64,000 nucleotides of DNA. It comes from a candidate division TM6 bacterium GW2011_GWE2_42_60. GTDB taxonomy: Bacteria; Babelota; Babeliae; Babelales; Babelaceae. The stretch covers positions 141,246 to 205,245 of the forward strand of contig LCEG01000002.1 of assembly GCA_000996275.1 (NCBI GenBank), given 5' to 3'. The translations under genes were made by a program, and so were the position numbers. Position 1 is the stretch's first letter. Every line of letters starts with the position of its first letter. The notes beneath the pieces were generated by a model. The model saw only the letters and a program-made list of their open reading frames with translations. It made no database searches and was not told where the DNA came from. Of this stretch, positions 1-7,920 are shown in pieces.

Positions 1-465
1 ATTCAGAAATTTCGCCGCTTTCCCCGTAAATATTTTTTTAAATTCAGGTTTATTTTGAACTCCACAAAGCTCAATGGCTCCCAATGGTTCTGGTAGTTCA
101 TGTATGTTGAATTTGCTTTGCTGCTGGGATTCAACCGGCTTCTTCTTTTTCACCGGGTTCACCACACTTGGAGCAAAAAACTTTTGCAAAACAGTATAAC
201 CACGAGAAAACAGACTAAAGCGATAGCAGGCAAAAAGACCAACCCCAACGCCTAAACCACCAAGCAATAGAACAGGATGCCGTCGGCTCCAGCTCAAAAC
301 GGGATTAACAAAAGTTTTATTCAGAGAAAAGAACGAACGTGACTCTGGAGTGCTCTTCGACGCTCTAAACTCAGACAGAGCCCCGCTTCTCACAGCTCCT
401 TCAAACAACAACTCACTAGTATTTTTATTATTTTCATCTACAGCTACCTCTATTTTATCTAATAT
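1..465 (-). pseudogene. Truncated tandem paralogue of the 592-aa secreted protein (partial, no start codon)
   Basis: An open frame on the minus strand runs off the window edge. Its translation closely matches residues about 35-165 of the neighbouring 592-aa protein (471-2249). Bases 1-76 are identical to 1770-1845, and most of 180-400 is nearly identical to 1918-2145. It keeps the SKSTPESRSFFSLNK segment and the following membrane helix, but has a different linker with a KKKKP run. Upstream the frame stops at a TAA (466-468) and contains no ATG, and the signal peptide of the full-length copy is missing. It could be the broken 5' end of a duplicated gene, or a gene starting at a TTG near 400. 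The rest lies outside the window, so its state cannot be settled. Confidence 0.6.
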
Positions 466-470
466 TTATT

Positions 471-2249
471 TTATGCAGAAACTTTTAAGGTAAAATCAAG
501 CTTTTTATCTGTCGGGCAAACCCAATCTGGAATATATAACGCAAAGTGTGGAGCCTGAAAAATACTTGCTAACTGAGTTCCAAGCGCATTTTTATATGCC
601 CCTTCGCCTTGTGCATAAAAGATAAGATCACTTATCTTTTCATTAAAACGAGGGTGGTTTCCACTTCCCCACTCAGGTTTAGTGACCTTCAATAGCATAT
701 CAACTGCTTTTTGAGCATTACCTTTATAATCTTCAAGTGTGTTTGAGGCATTCACATAGATAACAATTAAGGGAACATAGATTTTCTCTTGTTTCAAAGA
801 CACAAAGCCCCATGAAATCTTAAATCCTTCTATGCATGTCTTAAAATCATTGTCTTTAGACAATTTTAAAAGCGCTAACAACACATCTTTGATATATTCC
901 GGCTTTGGCATCAAATGAATTTTATAAAAATGGGCCACAAATTTTCTAGAAGGCCATTTTTTCCATTCACCTTTTACACTATTCCAAATGTGTTCTTGAA
1001 GATTGTCCAAATAGGGCGCAATAACATCATTAATATTTTCTTTAGATTGCAACTTATAAAGTTCTGTTGCTAATTTTTCACTCCCCATGCGCAAGGGCAA
1101 ATCTTCTTTGTTCTCAAGATGCACACGCATCCATGGATCATTAAAAAATCCTTCTGAAAAACTATATGAAACATCTAAAAAAGAACCCGTCAGAGTCACT
1201 AAAAAAGACCTTGTCATAAGCCAGCTCCACCAATTGAAGCCCCATGGATTCCCTACCAACACCTCTTTGTTATTATACATTTTGTTCAATGAATCAATTT
1301 TATTTTCGTCTTTTATACATGTTTTTAAAAATTCTTCTATATAAGTTGTTTTATCCTTAAGCCATTCTTGCTTTTTTTGTTCCGTTTCCAATTGCTGATA
1401 CTCATAGGACCGCTTCAGTAGATCTGTTGTGTCAGGAAGCTGCACAATACGCAACAATTTCTCCATTTTGCTTTTTTCAAAAGGCGCCCACAAGTTTTCG
1501 GCATATTCATTAATCAACTGTTCAAATTTGCTTTCAACATTACTTTCAGTCTGAGCGCCCTTTGCAACGAAATCACACGCTTGTGCAAAATCGCTAAAAG
1601 TATCCGCAGTCAAAGTATGTGGTGATAACAAATAGCCTGCAATTAACAGTACATTTTTCTTGATCATGCCATCTATCCCCTCTTGGTAGCCACTCTCTTT
1701 TAGGTACTCTTTAAAAAGCTCTTCTCGCTCTTTTTCAGACCTTACTACAAGAGAACTTTGTTTGACAAGATTCAGAAATTTCGCCGCTTTCCCCGTAAAT
1801 ATTTTTTTAAATTCAGGTTTATTTTGAACTCCACAAAGCTCAATGTTGTTTTTAACTGGTGTTTTTTGGTCTATCTTCTTATCTTCAACCAGCTTCTTCT
1901 TGTTCGCCGTTGGAGCAAAAAACTTTTGCAAAACAGTATAACCACGAGAAAACAGACTAAAGCGATAGCAGAAGAAAAGACCAACCCCAACGCCTAAACC
2001 ACCAAACAATAGAACAGGATGCCGTCGGCTCCAACTCAAAACGGGATTAACAAAAGTTTTATTCAGAGAAAAGAACGAACGTGACTCTGGAGTGCTCTTC
2101 GACGCTCTAAACTCAGACAGAGCCCTGCTCCTCACAGCTCCTTGCTGCAGCATAGACACAGAAAAAGCGCTTGGCACACTACACAAGGCAAAGAGAAAAA
2201 AAGTTAAAAAAAGAGTTAGAGGCGAGTGCCTCCGATTACTAAAATACAT
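471..2249 (-). CDS. Hypothetical exported membrane protein, 592 aa
   Basis: I recognise no family. Residues 1-30 form a signal-peptide-like segment (basic NRRH, then a hydrophobic run ending near SAFS). A Gly-rich hydrophobic helix, GGLGVGVGLFFCYRF, lies at about 83-97, and a second hydrophobic patch is near 340-365. The rest is charged and predominantly helical, so the protein is probably inner-membrane anchored with a large periplasmic or exported domain. A partial tandem copy of its N-terminal third follows immediately downstream (1-465), showing recent duplication. The function is unknown; host interaction is only a guess from the lineage-specific character. Confidence 0.7.
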   Translation of the reverse strand: MYFSNRRHSPLTLFLTFFLFALCSVPSAFSVSMLQQGAVRSRALSEFRASKSTPESRSFFSLNKTFVNPVLSWSRRHPVLLFGGLGVGVGLFFCYRFSLFSRGYTVLQKFFAPTANKKKLVEDKKIDQKTPVKNNIELCGVQNKPEFKKIFTGKAAKFLNLVKQSSLVVRSEKEREELFKEYLKESGYQEGIDGMIKKNVLLIAGYLLSPHTLTADTFSDFAQACDFVAKGAQTESNVESKFEQLINEYAENLWAPFEKSKMEKLLRIVQLPDTTDLLKRSYEYQQLETEQKKQEWLKDKTTYIEEFLKTCIKDENKIDSLNKMYNNKEVLVGNPWGFNWWSWLMTRSFLVTLTGSFLDVSYSFSEGFFNDPWMRVHLENKEDLPLRMGSEKLATELYKLQSKENINDVIAPYLDNLQEHIWNSVKGEWKKWPSRKFVAHFYKIHLMPKPEYIKDVLLALLKLSKDNDFKTCIEGFKISWGFVSLKQEKIYVPLIVIYVNASNTLEDYKGNAQKAVDMLLKVTKPEWGSGNHPRFNEKISDLIFYAQGEGAYKNALGTQLASIFQAPHFALYIPDWVCPTDKKLDFTLKVSA

Positions 2250-2275
2250 CTCCTACCCCCACTTAGACCTAATTT

Positions 2276-2491
2276 TTATTTTCTAAGCTCAAGAAATTCA
2301 AACTGTACAAGCTCACTCTCAAGCTCAGCCGAAAACTCAAACTGCGATGCAAATATTTCAGCTTCAATCACGTCGATTGCTCTCTCCCCCTCAGATTCAC
2401 ACTGCTTTGCAAACCGAGAGTTATGCAACCAGACGCATTCATGACGATCTTCAAATCCAACCAATGCCGTACCCCTCATTAGTGAATCCAT
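2276..2491 (-). CDS. Small hypothetical protein, possible gene remnant (71 aa from ATG)
   Basis: A short frame lies between the 592-aa gene and lepA on the minus strand. From the ATG at 2491 it encodes 71 residues, rich in Glu and Phe toward the end. The frame stays open upstream of the ATG to a TAG at 2549-2551, adding a protein-like stretch (RDRDGRVYPVFKKLKIW) without any ATG, GTG or TTG. No clear Shine-Dalgarno precedes the ATG. It could be a small gene, or the 3' end of a decayed longer gene; I favour the latter slightly. Confidence 0.3.
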   Translation of the reverse strand: MDSLMRGTALVGFEDRHECVWLHNSRFAKQCESEGERAIDVIEAEIFASQFEFSAELESELVQFEFLELRK

Positions 2492-2612
2492 CCAGATTTT
2501 CAGTTTTTTAAAAACTGGATAGACACGCCCATCGCGATCTCTTATTTTCTAATGTACAAAAAACTGACAATAAGTCAAGAAAAACAACACATTTTCTCAC
2601 CCGGATCAATCA

Positions 2613-2641
2613 TTTCAAAAAGGCTGTTTCTGTGGTATAAT
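2613..2641 (+). promoter_or_regulatory. Predicted promoter of lepA
   Basis: TTTCAA (2613-2618) and TATAAT (2636-2641) are separated by 17 bp, and a TG lies one base before the -10 hexamer (extended -10). It sits 52 bp upstream of the lepA ATG at 2693, and therefore argues against the longer frame that opens at 2552. Confidence 0.55.
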
Positions 2642-2692
2642 AGAATAAAGAGTACAAAAAAATCATTATTTCACCATTGGTGCAAAGTTTTC

Positions 2693-4519
2693 ATGGATAT
2701 TAAAAATCTCGACTTAAAAAATTTCACTCCCGATAGAGTGCGAAATTTTTCTGTTATTGCCCATATCGACCATGGCAAATCGACCCTCTGTGACCGCCTT
2801 TTAGAGGTTACAGGGACGATCTCCAATCGCGTTAAAAACGAACAGTTTCTTGATCAATTACAGGTCGAGCGGGAACGGGGCATTACCGTCAAAGCACAGA
2901 CCGCTTCGATGATCTACACGCACAAAGGCGTCCCTTATCTTCTCAATCTCATTGATACTCCTGGCCACGTTGACTTTAGCTATGAAGTCTCACGGTCGCT
3001 TTATGCGTGCCAAGGCGCTCTTTTACTTGTTGATGCGACACAAGGTGCTCAAGCGCAGACCGTCGCCAACTTCTATCTCGCCTTTAATCAAGATCTCGCG
3101 ATTATTCCTATCATCAACAAGATTGACGTTGCAAGCGCCCATCCTGATATTGTAGAGAAAGAACTTAAAACACTCTTTGATTTTGACCCACAGGACACGA
3201 TCCGCGCCTCTGCAAAAACAGGCCTTGGGATCCCTGATATTTTAAGTGCTATTGTCGAGCGCATTCCTTCACCTATCGGCTCTGTCGAAGAAAACCTTAA
3301 AGCCCTCCTGTTTGACTCGTGGTACGATGAATACCAAGGAGTAATTGTCCTGATTGCAATCAAAAATGGTTCGATTTCGCTGGGTGATGAAATCATGCTT
3401 TCGCAAACGGGCAAACGCTATGAAGTACTCGAAATTGGGCTTCGCTTTCCCGACCGTGTTCCTACCAAAACTCTGTATGCCGGCCAAGTCGGATACCTGA
3501 TTGCAGGGATGAAGTCAGTACGTGAAGCACGCGTTGGTGACACCATCCATCACGCAACTCGTCCTGTCACACCTTTTCCTGGGTTTAAACCTGCACAACA
3601 GATGGTTTTTGCAGGCATCTACCCAATCGATAGCGCTGAATTTGACAACTTACGTGACGCCATCGAAAAATTAACACTGAATGATGCAAGTCTCTCAATA
3701 GAAAAAACAAGCTCAGCTGCACTCGGCATGGGATTTCAGTGCGGATTTTTGGGGCTTTTACACATGGATGTGTTCAAGCAACGGATCGAACAAGAGTATG
3801 GGCTTGAGGTTATCGCCACTGCACCAAGCGTGCTCTACGAAATCGTTCTTACTAATGACGAAATTATAAAGGTCGATAAACCATCAGAATTCCCCGATAC
3901 TGCACGCATCAAAGAGATTCGCGAACCAATGATTGACGCAACCATTATTCTTCCTAAAGAGTATATTGGTCCAATTATGTCTCTGTGCCAAGAGCGTCGT
4001 GGGGTACAAAAGCAATTTTCATACTTGAGCGAAGATCGCGTTATTCTTGTCTACAAACTCCCCCTCAATGAAATTGCCTCAAATTTTTATGACAGACTTA
4101 AATCGCTCTCTTCAGGCTATGCAAGTTTGGACTACGAACGCGCCGGCTATGAGTCAGCAAAGCTCGTTAAAATGGACATTCTTTTAAGTGGTAAAGCCGT
4201 TGATACGCTCTCCCACATTGTTCATGAAGACAACGCCTATTCACTAGGACGTTCTCTTGCCGAAAAACTAAGAAAAACTATTCCACGACAACTTTTTGAA
4301 GTTATTATTCAAGCAGCTATTGGCTCAAAAATCATCGCACGAGAGTCAGTTAAGCCGCTTCGCAAAGACGTTACTGCAAAATGCTATGGTGGTGATATTA
4401 CCCGTAAACGTAAGCTCTGGGAAAAGCAGAAAGAGGGTAAAAAACGAATGAAGCAGGTAGGCAACGTTGAAGTACCACAAGAAGCATTCCTTGCTATTTT
4501 AAAAAATGACGAAAGTTGA
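2693..4519 (+). CDS. lepA: Elongation factor 4 (LepA), ribosome back-translocase GTPase
   Basis: LepA is a translational GTPase that acts on stalled or mis-translocated ribosomes and assists ribosome assembly. The G-domain motifs are intact: AHIDHGKST (P-loop) about 22 residues in, the effector segment ERERGITVKAQT, DTPGHVD (G3), NKID (G4) and a SAKTG (G5). The LepA-specific C-terminus is present (GGDITRKRKLWEKQKEGKK), and the length of 608 aa is normal. The ATG at 2693 gives the usual start shortly before the G domain; the frame upstream to 2552 contains the promoter and is not expected to be translated. The end overlaps the next gene by 14 bp, suggesting translational coupling with the RMD1-like membrane protein. 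Confidence 0.97.
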   Translation: MDIKNLDLKNFTPDRVRNFSVIAHIDHGKSTLCDRLLEVTGTISNRVKNEQFLDQLQVERERGITVKAQTASMIYTHKGVPYLLNLIDTPGHVDFSYEVSRSLYACQGALLLVDATQGAQAQTVANFYLAFNQDLAIIPIINKIDVASAHPDIVEKELKTLFDFDPQDTIRASAKTGLGIPDILSAIVERIPSPIGSVEENLKALLFDSWYDEYQGVIVLIAIKNGSISLGDEIMLSQTGKRYEVLEIGLRFPDRVPTKTLYAGQVGYLIAGMKSVREARVGDTIHHATRPVTPFPGFKPAQQMVFAGIYPIDSAEFDNLRDAIEKLTLNDASLSIEKTSSAALGMGFQCGFLGLLHMDVFKQRIEQEYGLEVIATAPSVLYEIVLTNDEIIKVDKPSEFPDTARIKEIREPMIDATIILPKEYIGPIMSLCQERRGVQKQFSYLSEDRVILVYKLPLNEIASNFYDRLKSLSSGYASLDYERAGYESAKLVKMDILLSGKAVDTLSHIVHEDNAYSLGRSLAEKLRKTIPRQLFEVIIQAAIGSKIIARESVKPLRKDVTAKCYGGDITRKRKLWEKQKEGKKRMKQVGNVEVPQEAFLAILKNDES

Positions 4520-5588
4520 GAACATGTCTCGCATATTTTCAGGCAATATCCATATTTTCCATGCCTTTGACGTCGGAGAAGATGTCGATTTAGAACAGAT
4601 CAAGCAGACGCCAAGTATTGTAAGAAGACCGCTTGCTCCTTCAAAATATTTCAAAAACTATCATAAGCCTCTTTCTATAGAGCTTCCACACCCTCACTCA
4701 ACCTCTTTTTGTGAGTGTGTTAAAATTTATCCATTTGGGGTAATTGCGCTTCACTACAAGATCCCTTTTGAGTCGACATTCGAAAAGCTTCGTCACGACA
4801 TTGTTGAGCTCGATAATGAGTTCCGCGAACAGAGCGTAAGCGATGCATCAGTTATTTACCGCGTGATTGAAAAGTCGATCAAAAAACCGACCTTTTTTCA
4901 CATCAGCAAGTCTTACAATGTTGTTCAGATTAAAACCAGCGAAGACTTACCGGGCACGTTACTTGCAGAACAGTTTGGCGGAACAATTGCCTCTATCTTA
5001 CGGTTTGAAGACGAACAACTTGCTGAACATAAAAAAAATGAGATTCTCAAACGAGCATTCGGCTATTATCGAGGCGATCTTATCATCACCGACACTGAAG
5101 CTGCATTTGTCTACGACGATGAATATGAAGATACCCTCGATCTCTTTGAGTTTGTCAATATTCAACACCTCGAGCTCCAGTACTTTGACCGCGTCCTCGA
5201 CAAGCATTTGACACAGGCGTATAACAAAGGCACGCTCCCTATCACTATCAAAGAATACTTGCCAATATGGGGAAGTTTTAAGATTACCGGCATCGACAAT
5301 CTCGATGCTATAAAAGTAGAAATCTCGGTTATTACAGAACGGCTTGAAAACAGCATCAAACTCACAGGTGAGCCCTATTATTCAGAGCTTTATAAAGCAC
5401 TTTCTACTGCACTCGATCTTGAAAACTGGAAGGTCTCGATTGAGCGTAAATTAGAAATTGTTCGTGACATTAGCTCGCTTTATGAAAGCCGCGCAAATAC
5501 GGTCCGAGAAGACTTTTTCAGCATTCTCATTATCATCCTTATTTTTATCGAACTTGTTATTGCCATTATTAACTTCTGGCGAGTATAA
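4506..5588 (+). CDS. RMD1/DUF155-like protein with C-terminal membrane anchor
   Basis: A protein of 360 aa overlapping the 3' end of lepA. It is soluble except for one strong hydrophobic helix at the very C-terminus (ILIIILIFIELVIAIINF). The last 80 residues follow the RMD1/DUF155 pattern: an acidic EPYYSELY block, a WKVSIERKLEIVRDI amphipathic helix, then a short basic loop and the terminal anchor. The middle has a FPFGVIALHYKIP-type strand, as in that family. Eukaryotic RMD1 proteins act in mitochondria or meiotic division; the role of the bacterial relatives is unclear. Translation may instead begin at the ATG at 4524. The family call comes from remembered pattern, not from a search. Confidence 0.6.
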   Translation: MTKVENMSRIFSGNIHIFHAFDVGEDVDLEQIKQTPSIVRRPLAPSKYFKNYHKPLSIELPHPHSTSFCECVKIYPFGVIALHYKIPFESTFEKLRHDIVELDNEFREQSVSDASVIYRVIEKSIKKPTFFHISKSYNVVQIKTSEDLPGTLLAEQFGGTIASILRFEDEQLAEHKKNEILKRAFGYYRGDLIITDTEAAFVYDDEYEDTLDLFEFVNIQHLELQYFDRVLDKHLTQAYNKGTLPITIKEYLPIWGSFKITGIDNLDAIKVEISVITERLENSIKLTGEPYYSELYKALSTALDLENWKVSIERKLEIVRDISSLYESRANTVREDFFSILIIILIFIELVIAIINFWRV

Positions 5589-5700
5589 GCGGCTTTATAA
5601 TTGTTTTTTTGAGAACGTTTATGCTAAAATTTGAGCACTATTTTATTATCGTTTGTATCGTATAATCTTATTATAATCTTACTGAGAAAGAGAATCTTTT

Positions 5701-6156
5701 ATGATCATTTCTAAAAACAGACATTTTACGCTTGCCTCTTACCTTTTTGCAGCACTTTTTTGTTCAACACAGGCAGATGCTCTGCATATCGGCACCTTTA
5801 ACAACTCTGGCTCGTGGAAGGGCGTCACCCTCAACTTCGACACTAACACCACGAATAATACAGGTGAAATAATCGCCGAAGAATCGTTGACCCTCTTAGC
5901 ACGCGAAGAACTAAGTGGCAATGGTCTCCTCGAAGCGCCCGTCATCAACATTTCAACCAAAACGTTTGCGTTTACCGGTATAATCAGATGTTCTGGAACC
6001 TGCACCATCGAAACCCAAACACCCTTTGATCACGCCATGTTCACTAAAGAAGGAACCGGCGAATTTATCTTCAAGGTAAGTACTCCTAACACCACTACAC
6101 CACTAGTAAATACACAAATACCTGCAGCAATACGTGCACTTTGCCACAACAGATAA
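5701..6156 (+). CDS. Small secreted protein, beta-rich (151 aa)
   Basis: The signal peptide spans residues 1-27 (hydrophobic core YLFAALFCST, probable cleavage after QADA). The mature part is Thr/Asn rich with alternating hydrophobic residues (LHIGTF, VTLNFDT, FAFTGII), as in the first turns of autotransporter or adhesin beta-helices. At 151 aa it is far shorter than such proteins and ends in a polar tail. It may be a free-standing surface protein or the remnant of a longer adhesin. A very strong hairpin follows directly. Confidence 0.6.
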   Translation: MIISKNRHFTLASYLFAALFCSTQADALHIGTFNNSGSWKGVTLNFDTNTTNNTGEIIAEESLTLLAREELSGNGLLEAPVINISTKTFAFTGIIRCSGTCTIETQTPFDHAMFTKEGTGEFIFKVSTPNTTTPLVNTQIPAAIRALCHNR

Positions 6157-6174
6157 GTTTTGTATTTTCGATAT

Positions 6175-6229
6175 AAACAAGAAGTGTGCCGGTAGTATAT
6201 TTGATATACTACCGGCACACTTCTTGTTT
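6175..6229. terminator. Perfect 26-bp hairpin, bidirectional terminator
   Basis: The arms 6175-6200 and 6204-6229 are perfectly complementary around a 3-nt loop (TTG). Both outer ends carry AAAC/GTTT runs. It lies between the convergent ends of the small secreted protein gene (ending 6156) and grpE (ending 6240), so it probably terminates both transcripts. Confidence 0.85.
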
Positions 6230-6239
6230 TGTAATTTTG

Positions 6240-6743
6240 CTACTGGGCGACCACTACTTTAGCATACCGAAGAACCGTATCTTTAAAGAGATACCCTTTT
6301 TCGACCACTTCAACAACAGTTCCACTTGTTTTGTCGGGAGCGGGAATCCGAGCAATGGCCTCGTGACGAGCAGGATCAAACACCGCCGTCTCTTCCATCG
6401 CCCTTACCTGGTTACGCAAAAGAAAAGCGAGAAGATCACGATAAATAAGTTCGATGCCCTGAAAACGAGCAGACTCTGCCACATCAGCAGCCCGATAGCT
6501 CGAAAGATCTTTAAGCGCACGCTCAAAGTTATCAACAATCGGTAAAAGATCCAATAAAAGGCTCGACTGGGCAGACACGCCCCATGACGCACGTTCTTTG
6601 GCAACATTGCGACGGTAGTTTTCAAAATCAGAACGGAGATAGAGCAACTGCTCTTCAAGCCTGTTTTTGTTACCAGCTGGCTCTGTTTCTTCTACCGTTA
6701 CTGGTGTTTCAATCGATTCATTTTTTTTATTTTCTTCCATCAT
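6240..6743 (-). CDS. grpE: GrpE, nucleotide exchange factor for DnaK
   Basis: GrpE releases ADP from DnaK in the Hsp70 cycle. The 167-aa protein has the usual plan: an acidic disordered N-terminus (residues 1-28), a long dimerising helix (LEEQLLYLRSDFENYRRN) and the conserved DLLPIVDNFERAL four-helix region. The C-terminal beta domain includes HEAIARIP and VEKGYLFKDTVLRYAKVVV. AGGGAC lies just upstream of the ATG. No dnaK or dnaJ and no CIRCE operator are visible next to it, so it stands alone here. Confidence 0.96.
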   Translation of the reverse strand: MMEENKKNESIETPVTVEETEPAGNKNRLEEQLLYLRSDFENYRRNVAKERASWGVSAQSSLLLDLLPIVDNFERALKDLSSYRAADVAESARFQGIELIYRDLLAFLLRNQVRAMEETAVFDPARHEAIARIPAPDKTSGTVVEVVEKGYLFKDTVLRYAKVVVAQ

Positions 6744-6898
6744 AGGTCCCTACTTATAAATCCCTGAAAAATGTGCTCTCAAGGCATTCCATTTGATTAT
6801 TATTTTTAGTATTCTTTTGCTACCCTTTTCACCTTCTAGTATGACCGGAGATGAGGGAAGAATCAACCTATGCTCACCTCAACCAAAAAAAGAGTGTT

Positions 6899-7810
6899 AT
6901 GAAAAAAACAGATATCAAAATCTCGTACTCCGCACCATCAAAAACGACGTGGCTTTTCTCGTTTTTTTTTACATTTGCAGCGCCCTGCCATTGCTTTTAT
7001 GATGTTTCAATCCCTTATCATGCCCGCTTTTTCCCCGGAGAGCCACGAATTGCAAAGAAGCACATAACGTCGTTTGATCTTCGAGTCGCCGGGACCACAG
7101 AGGCGCAACATCGCTGTTGTAAGCCCCAAGAACTTTTGGCGACCTCCTCACACGCCATTATTTTGTCATGTACTCACAACCCAAATAAATATTGTTTTGT
7201 CTCATTTACACTCCCTTTTTACCATATTCATAACGAGGCAATTATTCCGCCAGAACTTGAAAAAAAATATATCTATGATTATAGCGCCAAAGAACTCGGC
7301 ATTTCAGCATTAACGACAGGGCTTACCTTCTGTTTTGATAAAAATCCCGACCTCGACTTTATTGATGTCGCCGTTGAAACAGGCATCCTTCTCCCGCCAA
7401 GTGCACATCGCAAAACAGGATGTGGCATTCTTTCAAAAGTTGCCGCTTCAACAGGAATCTTTGATTGGCTTACTATCGGACTCGAAGCCGATGCCGCCAC
7501 TTTTTTTGATATCTACGGAGGCACGCAATACAATATCGGCTGGTTTTTGGAAGCAGACCACCTGATACGCGGATTTTCTTTTTTACTTGGCTACTCATAC
7601 AGCCGACAAGAACCAATGTACTACATTTGGCATAATATCGTCTTAGACCGGTGGGACATGAGCACACTTCACCTCTCCATTTCCTATGATCTCGCACGCG
7701 AAAAATATCCAGGACTCCCTCACCTTGAATTCTTCTACAACCGCCTCTTGAATGGAACTAATGTTACGGGCAATTCACTGGTCGGTATAGCAATAGGCAC
7801 GACATTTTAA
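6899..7810 (+). CDS. Predicted outer-membrane beta-barrel protein
   Basis: From the ATG at 6899 the product is about 303 aa. It has an N-terminal export signal (MKKTDIK, then a WLFSFFFTF hydrophobic core) and an aromatic-rich region with alternating strands, such as WFLEADHLIRGFSFLLGYSYSR. The last residue is Phe in the sequence GIAIGTTF, the typical outer-membrane insertion signal. The frame extends upstream to 6851, but only the 6899 start places the hydrophobic core correctly. Six cysteines in the first third are unusual for a barrel. The substrate is unknown; it could be a porin or an adhesin. Confidence 0.6.
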   Translation: MKKTDIKISYSAPSKTTWLFSFFFTFAAPCHCFYDVSIPYHARFFPGEPRIAKKHITSFDLRVAGTTEAQHRCCKPQELLATSSHAIILSCTHNPNKYCFVSFTLPFYHIHNEAIIPPELEKKYIYDYSAKELGISALTTGLTFCFDKNPDLDFIDVAVETGILLPPSAHRKTGCGILSKVAASTGIFDWLTIGLEADAATFFDIYGGTQYNIGWFLEADHLIRGFSFLLGYSYSRQEPMYYIWHNIVLDRWDMSTLHLSISYDLAREKYPGLPHLEFFYNRLLNGTNVTGNSLVGIAIGTTF

Positions 7811-7920
7811 ACATTTTATTGAGTTGCTTCTGGACTTTTTAGTGGCTCTGATGATAAAACAGGAGAAGCTAAGAAAAAGCAAGTACCGTTCTACAAAAAC
7901 TACAAAAAAAAGGGGTCGTG

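Noticed and set aside
2552-2692. 47-residue N-terminal extension of lepA
   Set aside because: The segment contains a good promoter (2613-2641) and does not resemble LepA; the ATG at 2693 gives the normal protein length.
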